Below, in pieces: positions 1 through 9,100 of a stretch of 10,380 bases of DNA. Origin of the DNA: Candidatus Omnitrophota bacterium (lineage in GTDB: Bacteria; Omnitrophota; Gorgyraeia; Duberdicusellales; Duberdicusellaceae). A program made the translations under genes and the position numbers. Location of the stretch: NCBI GenBank assembly GCA_015486615.1, contig WFRI01000069.1, positions 1 to 10,380 on the forward strand. The letters run 5' to 3'. The notes under the pieces are model-generated. The model searched no databases. It was not told where the DNA came from and saw nothing but the letters and a program-made list of their open reading frames with translations. Position 1 is the first letter of the stretch. Each line of letters starts with the position of its first letter.

Positions 1-2
1 GA

Positions 3-197
3 ACATTGATAGAAGGCGCGAATGACTGGAAGCAGGAAATCAGGCTGGAGTTTGTTTGTGCCCCTTTCAGTTCTGAGGCGCGGGTGAAATTGTTGCCTTA
101 TAGAGAAGCGGGATTTATTAAGCAGGAAGAATGGGAGCGGTTGGTTTCTACCCAATGCAGTCCGCCGGCGGATGAAATTATTGAGGAGGAAAGCCTA
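3..197 (+). other. C-terminal tail of an upstream domain of the giant protein, unidentified
   Basis: Residues 1-65 read as folded-protein sequence with alternating hydrophobic and charged residues (for example LEFVCAPFSSEARVKLLPY), ending in an acidic run, DEIIEEE, just before the first SSSAI linker. No family is recognised. It is most likely the end of a domain that starts upstream of the window. The acidic end followed by a serine-rich stretch marks a domain boundary. Confidence 0.4.
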
Positions 198-3100
198 AGC
201 AGCAGCGCAATAAAAAAAGATAATTACAGCGGTTTTAGGGCGTCTTTGGAGCTATTCAGGCCGCTTTCAAATAAAAATGTAGAGGAAATATCAGGATTTT
301 TCAAAAGATTGGCGCTGTCTATTGGCAGAGAACAGATATTGGGAATGAGCCACGATGAATTCGCAGAATATTTATGTGGGAGGCTGGGCTTTAATTATAT
401 TGATTTCAAACAAGCTGATCCTGAGACTATAGAAAGATTTGAGGATAGAAGAAATAAACATTCTGCGCGTGCGGACAAAATAGGAGATGAAACCTATATC
501 CTGAAAGGTGAATGGGCTAAGTGGGATTATTACAGCTTTGTCTGGCATGAGGCTATTGAAGGGTATTTAGCGGAATCCTTTGGCATTGACGAAATTTTTG
601 GGCATCAGAATTTAATTGTCTTGCAGGAGGAACTAAATTTTGCCTTCTGGATTGGAGAGATAGAAGACATGTTAATAACAAGGCATGATCATATTATAGA
701 TATTGCCTTAGCTAAGGGAATATCAAGACTTTATAAGCATTATACATCCGAAGATTTTATTAGATATTATAGATTTATCCGCGAGGCATATTTATATTTT
801 GACAAAGGCAGTTGGCAGGATGTAAAAGAAAAGATTAAAAGCAGTTTTGCGTATCTGCTGGAAATTGATATGTCAAGATTATCTTCTTCTGCCCTAACCA
901 GCAGTTATCCTGACTTTCGCCTGCCGTTATTATATTGGGATGTCCCCGATAGTTCTCCCAGCGCATCATCTGCGGTGGACAATGAAGCCAAGAGAAGGGC
1001 TTTTGAATTTATAGAAAGAGGCAGAAAAGGCAATAGACCGGATATATTAGAGATAAAACAAGTTATGCAGAAATATTTTGTGTCAACAGAGGCCATGCTG
1101 CCTGTTGTTAATAATATTGGATTTCCCAGATTTCAGCTGTCAGATTTTAAATCATTGAAAGAGCAGCTGCATAAGAAATTGCCGGTTATTATGAATATCT
1201 CTGAGTATATTAACGGAATGTATCCTGACCACATCAAGCTCTTTTTAGCCCGCGATGCGGAACTGTTATATGACGTATATAGGTTGATGTATCCGAATGA
1301 AAAAGATGTATATCTTTTGCCGGCAAGCGGCAAGTTATTAGATTGGTATGTTGATGAAAAAATACGAATACCTACGCCTTGGTTTTTCTATGACTATTGG
1401 TCGGACGATAAGATTTGGCGGGAGATAGAGGAAGGGAATGTTATATTGTGTAGTGATGAAACAAAACGTAGCGTCTGGGCCAGATTTTTGCCAATCTATG
1501 GATTAAGCCAAGAATCTATATTAAGAAGAAAGATATTATTTGTGGATACAGGATTTATTGGGAGTGTGCCTGGTAGATTATATTTAATCCTGTCAGATTT
1601 ATATAAGTTAACGCAAAGTAAAAGGCGTCAGTTTGCAGAGAATACCTCTGTGAGGTTGGTAATGTATGATAACCATTTTCTGTCATACCTATTTAAAGCG
1701 CGTGGAATCTCTATATCAAATCTATACTTCGACAGTTTCAGTAATATGTCAAGAAAGTCAAAAAAGTTATTGGTAAAATTTTTGCAAAGTGGTGTGCGTT
1801 ATTATGGTCATTTTAGTAAAGTGTTAGAGGATAGCGAGGGCAATATTATGTTGGGAATAGAAAAAACTGAACATTGCTTTTCCCTGAAAGAGAGTGCCGT
1901 ATCAATTATAAATCCCAATATAGTTAACCCTTATGCGGCATTTTTACTTCAGATGGCAGCAGTGGAAAGTTTTAAATACTGGGCGCCACGGAATGAATGG
2001 AGGGGAAAAAGTTCTTCTTCTGTAAAGAGAATATCAAGCGGGTCAGCAAAGGACAAACTGAAATTAACTGAAAAGGAGTTTTTTGATGCGTGTTTTGAAG
2101 TGCCATTTTATGGCTTTAGAGGCAGCAGCCCGGTAAGTTCGCTTAACTCTGCTCCCACTCTTCTTGCCTTTGCCGGTATGTTTAATCCATTTACCAATGC
2201 GATGGACTGGATGGTTAAAGAGGCGGTTAATAAAGGTGGATTTGATGAATGCTGCCTTATACTTACTCGCGGGCCGCCGCACAGAAAGATTTGGGGAGCA
2301 GGTTTCAAGGATAGGCTGACGATGCTTGATAGCTATGCAAATGATAATAATTACAGGGTTATCACCTCCGATAAATACCTATACAGCGATGTGTTGAAAG
2401 AGCTGTTGAACTTATACTCCAATACCGAAATTACCTTCCTTTTGGGCATTAATTCGTTCAAACGAATATTTTTATGGGATTATGAAGAGGGCGAAAAAGA
2501 AGAATCGATAGAATTTCTATTTAAAAATGCTTGTTTCATTGTAGCGGAAAGAGAGAATGAAACCCTTCTCTCTTTTATAGCGGCAAATCCTGAATACAGG
2601 AAATACCTTGACAGGATAGAGGCGATATCCCTGCCGGATGAATATAAAAACATATCCTCTGCCTATATCCGCTCACTTGCTATGAGAAGTAACTATAAGG
2701 AAATAAGGAAATTAACGCCTAAGGTGGCTGCGGAATACATAGAAAAAAATATGCTTTATACTCTTCAGAGTTCTGCCGGCGGAATTGTTCTAACCAGCAC
2801 ACACAGGCTTGAGAATTATATAAACGATATGTTTGCCTCTTATTATAATGTGGCTGACGGCAAGAGCAGGGTTATGAAGGATGCGCTTACTCTTATTGAA
2901 ACCCTTCTCAGATTCGGTAAAAAGGTCTCTGTGCTTTTGGTTGGTGCGGCGCAGGCAACAGAGCTTGTCCACATTAAGGACAGGCTTAAAGACTATGTGC
3001 ATTTATTGGAACTGGTTGGCCTTGATATTGACCCTGTTATGACAGACAGGGCAAAGCTAAATGATGCGACTATAACCCAGGTTACAAAAAATCTTTTAAC

Positions 3101-6100
3101 AGCGGATATGCGCCAGATGAAAAAGCGTTTTGATGTTGTCTTAGCCGTCAATGCGGGCCACGAGATAGTGCTTGAGCTTGCAAAAGATAAAACAACCGGC
3201 AGGGTTGATTTTGAGAAAATCCCTGCGGCGCTGGAGAGCGTAGTTAATATGCTTCGCTATTATGTGAAAGATAATGGGTATCTATTGCTTTACGGCGGAA
3301 GGACAGGCAGTTATGAAGAGCAGGATGAGTGGGTTGATATTGAGTTCAAAAACAGAGATGCATTGAACCGTTTTGTCCGTTTTATCAGCAGATATCAGCC
3401 TAAAAAAATAGAATACGAATGGGCATTTCCTAATCAGACCTTGAGGATGCCTTATGATGACTTTATGCGCGCGGTAAGTTATTACCCGTATATGTTTTCT
3501 CCTCGCGAGGATATTGAGATGGAAAAGCTGTGGCAATATACCTCATATGAGAAGATGATAGATGCCCTTTATAAAGCAGGCTTTAGGCAGATTACGCTGG
3601 ATACCTTTACTCCGGAAAGGCAGATTGAGCGCTGGAGGCGCGATATGGAGATATCCGCAGGCTGGCCGGATATTATTATGTATATAAAGGCAAGAGCTGG
3701 TGACAGCCTGCCGGACAGAATAGATGAGAATATGGCAAGTCAGACATTGCCGCGTGTTAAACTCAGTGATTGCAAGAATAAAAGCGGCAAGTGCCTGATT
3801 GTCGGCATTGGCATGGAATATCCAGGCGCATTTAATCTTTCTTTAAAAGCCGCGCTTCGTTCAGGTGTGGGTAAGGTATTTGCATTGATAAATGATGGCG
3901 TAAAGGACATTGTCTTCCCTGATAAAGTGATAAAGGTTTCAATAAGCGATACAGACGAAATTATGAAGTTTATCAAAAAGGAGGGCATAAATTCTATAAT
4001 GCTTGGCGCAATAGCCCGAAGCGGAGAAAATGAAAAACTAATAATAAGATTGCTTAAAGAATATGACGGGGCACTGATACTGGATGCAGGTATTCTTTGT
4101 CTAATAAAGAGACATTTATCTATCCTGCGCCGGGCAAAGGCTAAAGTAATTATTATCTCCTATAGGGAAGAGATGGCCATGCTTATGGGCGAGTCCATAA
4201 CCGATGATAATTTTGTTGCCTCAGGCCGGAAGTTTGCCGTGGCGCGGGGAGTTGTGGTTGTATTGAGAAATACGCGTAATCCTGCAACTATTGTCTGCCT
4301 GCCGGATGGGCGCTATGCTGTGAATACACTTGGTAATCCTTATACGGCTCGCGCTGGAATGAGCGATATTTTAGCCGGGCTGATAATCGGGCTTTGCGCT
4401 GTTAACTTTTCCGGCGTGAAAAATGCCGGGGACGTTCATCTGTATAATAGCGCATGTCTTGGAGTGTATCTGCATTCTAAGGCCGGCGATATGGCTACAG
4501 ACTTAGGCGATATGCTGAATTTTCTTGGGGATGTATTCAGGCAGCTTCGCATAAAGGAAGAGCAAAATATTCAAAGAGACAAGCGCCTGCCAATATCTCT
4601 GCGGGCAGTCAGAGAGATATTGCCTCAGTATGGCTTGAGCATAAATGAATATACGATAGAAGACAGTTCTAAAGGAATGGTATCAGGCGTCGTTAAGATA
4701 TTATATAGAGCGGATTTAACCCCGGCATATATCTTGGAGATTTCTCCATGGGACACAAAAGGCGCTCTCTGGAACAGCGAGTTTGCCGCATTTATGGAAA
4801 AGGAGGCTTCTTCAGTGCCTTTTCCGAAAACTGTGCCGGCAATAGACGGAAGGCTGGTAGTAACCTGCAATGACCGGCCTGTTATTCTTTACCGTTATTG
4901 TAACGGAAGGCAGAAAGAAGAATTAACGCCTCTTATGCGTTGTTGCGCGGCTGAAGTTTTAGCAGGCTTGCACTATTACACCTGGGCCGATAAGTTTGCA
5001 CCTGTATTTGGCAGTAAAAAATACGACAGAGTTGGTGTCTTCTGCGGAGAATACGACCGCAGGCTGGGGAAGATAACGCGCGCCTATAAAGAGACAGTGA
5101 GCCAGAGCAGGGCAGGGCGTACAAGGGCAGACGAGTTGCTTATTAGCCAGTTCCCGTTTTTTAACGAACTTATGAGAAGGATAGAGCGCGAGTTTCTGCC
5201 TTCTCGCCAACAACTTAGACAGTGTGTGATTCATGGGGATTATACTCTGCGCAATATCCTCTGGGAGGATGAAAAGATAAAACTGGTATTTGACTTAGAC
5301 ACGGCAAGGCACGATATAAGAATATTTGACCTCGTGCGTTCGGATTCTTTCTATAACCTCCTCGATAGAAACGGTGAGATTGATATGTCGTCCTTTGAGG
5401 AATGGCTGTCTTTATACAATCACAAGGCAACTTCATTGGGCATACCTCTTACCATAGATGAGATAAAAGCAATAAAGTATATGTTTATGATATTGGGCGC
5501 ATATCAATACCAATGGCTTATCCGCTTTGGCAACAGGGAGAAGGTGAACGCGGATGACAGCGAATATAATCGTTTCCTTGCAAGGTTCAGGCAGGCCTGC
5601 CTTGTCGCTGCTTATGACTGGTATAATTGGGAGAGGGGGATGATAAACAAACTGGGGGCAAGCAGCAGCGCAATAAAAAAAGATGATTACGGCGGGTTTA
5701 GGGCGTCTTTGGAGCTATTCAGGCCATTATCAGATAAAGTGGAAGAAGAGATTAAGTACAGTCTTGCGTATCTGCTGGAAATTGATATGTCAAGATTATC
5801 TTCTTCCGCGGTAACCAGCAGTTATCCTGACTTTCGCCTGCCGTTATTATATTGGAATTGCCCCGATAGTTCTTCCAGCGCATCATCTGCGGTGAATATA
5901 GCAAAGCCGCAGAATGGAAACGGTTATGTTTTCCCGCAGGCCGCGGCTCGTCGGGGCTTCCCTGTCCGGGGTTGTCCGGGTATACCCTCCGTCAGTGCCT
6001 CCAGTGCGGTTAAATGCAAGATTATTCACTTTCCAGGGACGGGGATAGAGGGAAGGAAGCGGCAGCAAAGCAGGAGATTAACCGATAATGGACTATTTGT

Positions 6101-9100
6101 TAACAGGCAGGAAGGTAATTGTTTTGGCAGAGTCGGAAAAAGTGATATCGAAAAAGGTAAAGAAATCTTTACGGCCGATAAGGTTAAAACCAATTCCAAG
6201 GCGCGGGGAGAAACCGATAGTTGCGGAAAAAGAGACATTGCCAATCTTTACAGGAAGGGTATGCAGGTAAACAGGGATAGAACTGCCATCGCCTACTGTA
6301 GCAAAGAGCTTTTTACCCTTTTGATAAGGAAGGCCGAGTCTTATTGTTTCCTGGACGGAAAAGATAGAAAAAGACGCGCCGGAATCCACATAGGCGTCAA
6401 TATTCTTTTTGGTTTTGTTATACTCAACTTCAATAGTAATGATAGGGCAGGCGTTAAGTTTATAATTTTTATAGGGGAAAATTATGCGTTTCATAATATA
6501 GAAACAAAATCTTCGGGCCGTGGTATAGGCATACCAGTTGTGATTACTCCAGGATGTTTAGCCTTAGCCTTACGTTCTAACTCGGCAACATCATATCCTA
6601 TAAATGGTTCTCCTTTGGCCACCACTATATATTGGCCGCCATATTTTTCTACCAATTCCTGGAAATGGGCTGATATCCATGCATCGTCAGATTGTCTTTT
6701 TAAAGAGCCTGGGTTTTTCTTTAGCTTTGCCATTATGAACCTCCTGCAGCAAAAATATACTACATCTGTTTTGGAAAGTCAAGAGAAAAGGCCGTTAGGG
6801 AAATCGGCCGCCAGCGCCTCCAGTGCGGTTAAATGCAAAGTGTTTGAGTTTCCAAAACTGGAGGTAGAGGTAGAAGAAGATATGTCTTGGGGTGCTAAAT
6901 ATTGGCTGTTGGTAGATGGCGTGCAAGCGGTTGAGTTGGAATTGCGTCGTTTTGACAGCAGAGGGCTTGAAGAGATAAGTAAGTTGTGTATTCAAGGTAT
7001 TCGTATAGAAGAAAGTTTCTCCCATAAGAAACAATTATGCACCAAGCGTATTATCAAAGAAGTTATAAAAGAGGAGAACAATTTAAGAAAGAGGCAGAGC
7101 AAAAATCATTACGCGCAGGTATCTGTCCAAATTTATATGACCGGAGAAAATTCTGAATTCTGGCAGAATCTGGAAATTCCGGGATATGGATTTGATAGAT
7201 TCGGCGGTAAGCCGGAGCTCGGCTTTACTGTGGCTTATTGGCTGAGAAAAGACCCTCTGCCGCCTGATATTGCTCCGGCAGGCAGAGAAGGTGTCAATAC
7301 AAGTTCGCCAATAGGTGATGCGGGAAAAATTCTTTGCGAATATATTATTAGCAGTTATTCTCCTTGGACAATATCCGCCACTAGTTCTAAAGACGCATCG
7401 TCTTCTCTTAATTCGGCTCAGGGTGGTGAAAGTGGCAGTTCTCCTATCCAGGTATTAAAGAGAAGGAGTTGGATAATTACATCGCAGAAGCCGGCGGCAG
7501 CTTCATCTGCGGTTTCTAAATACACCAGCAGGCCGGAGGAAGAAAAAGAAGAAGGCACAGTAAATAAAATGAGACGTTTTATTGCAGAAAATGGCGGGAG
7601 TGTTTGCTGGCCTGATTATATGAAAGAGCATCTCTTTTCTTCTCAAGGATACTACTCTCAACGTATAAAGATAGGGCCTGATGGCGATTTTTATACATTC
7701 TCGTTTCTGCCTTTTATGAGCTATGGGCTTTCAAGTGTATATATGAAATTTGTTAGAAAGTTTTCTGATAAGGATGACTTTTTTATAGAAGCAGGAGGGG
7801 GCGAAGGAACTTTAAAGAGGAATATACTGAGCGCTTTAAACAGTGTTCAAGTTCCCGTGAATTATCTTTCTTTAGACTTGAGCTGGCGGTGTCTAAAAAT
7901 GCAAAAGGAAAAAGGTGGTTATAACATATTGGCAGATGTTACTGAATTGCCTTTGAAAAATAATAGATTGTCAGGAGTCTTTTTTGCTAATGAGATATTT
8001 ACTGCCATTCCTGCTCATATATTACGTTTCAATAATGGAGAATGGCAGGAATTAATCGTGGTTTCCAGAGGAAAAGGTTTATCTACTCAGTGGAGAAGCT
8101 GCGAAGTTAGCAAGATAAAAGACTATATAGAGTTTATTAGAAAGAATAACATCATTTTTCAGAAGGGTGAATCTGTGGTTTTCAGCCCGAACTGGAAAAG
8201 AATATTGGAAGAATTGTATTTATGTTTACAGCAGGGGATAATTATTTTTGCTGATTATGGATTTTTACGCAACAGTAAGCACAGTCCAAAATATTTGAAT
8301 GAATCTGTATGGTATATTGACTCCAATAATGGGCAGGTTCACTGGGTAGAAGATATAATTCGTAATCCTTACAAGGTAGATATTACCTATCATTTAGACT
8401 TTGATTATTTGCGTTCTGCCGCGGAGGAGATTGGGTATCAGATTATATTTTTGGGGAGCCAATATAATTTCTTTTCGCGGCTGTTAGAAGATACTAACGC
8501 TACTGATGAGATGCGTATGCACCTGTTTAGATTTGCCCGGATTTTGAAAGGATTTAATGTAATTGCGTTATCAAAGCCAAAGATAAATATTGAGCCTTTT
8601 TTGCATTCTGAAATTGTTCATAATTCTGCTGAACTATCCAGCTCGGCCATTGATTCTATTGTCCCTGAATCCAGAGAAGTGTTAGACGGGAAAACTTTAA
8701 TTATTTATAATCCGCAGACCGGAATAACTGGAGGAATAAATAGTTATGTAAATACTCAGGCTCAGATGCTTGCTGAAAGAAATTATATGAATATTTATGT
8801 GGTGTATCAGACAAATCGAAAGATGTTCTTCTGGGCAGAGCAGTTATTAAAGGGAACGGTTATATATTGTCCCGTTTTAATAGAAGGCAGTCCTTATGAG
8901 AAAATCAATGAGCTGTTAGGGAGTATTCATAAACAGAACGCCGTTGAGACGGTTATTATTCACAGCCTTGGCAGGGCCATAGAGTCGGCATTTGTTCATT
9001 TCGCTAAGAATCAGTCAATACCTGTTGTAGTATTTAGCCATCAGGAAATTCGGTTGCAGGAGGAGTTTATCTCGAATTTAATCCGCTGCGGAGAAGGAAG

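Noticed and set aside
3282..3536. Open frame of 84 codons on the minus strand
   Set aside because: It lies antisense to the methyltransferase-like domain, has no ribosome site or family motif, and reads as low-complexity basic and hydrophobic sequence.
4625..5436. Several minus-strand open frames over the kinase domain
   Set aside because: They lie antisense to well-supported kinase motifs, overlap one another in different frames, and show no promoter, Shine-Dalgarno site or recognisable protein.
6088..6270. 60-codon + strand frame starting with ATG at 6088
   Set aside because: It overlaps the retropepsin-like gene on the other strand, reads as Lys/Arg-rich sequence with no family likeness, and has no convincing ribosome site.
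6735..6737. In-frame ATG that could restart a second giant gene after the cassette
   Set aside because: No Shine-Dalgarno sequence precedes it on the + strand, and the frame is already open from upstream. It remains the best candidate if the gene proves to be split.
6795..7034. Minus-strand frame that would extend the antisense cassette to the right
   Set aside because: It lies upstream of the cassette promoter and over the flanking repeat. Its resemblance to the minus-strand frame at 5883-6068 (both read AFNRTGG) is only the linker repeat read backwards.
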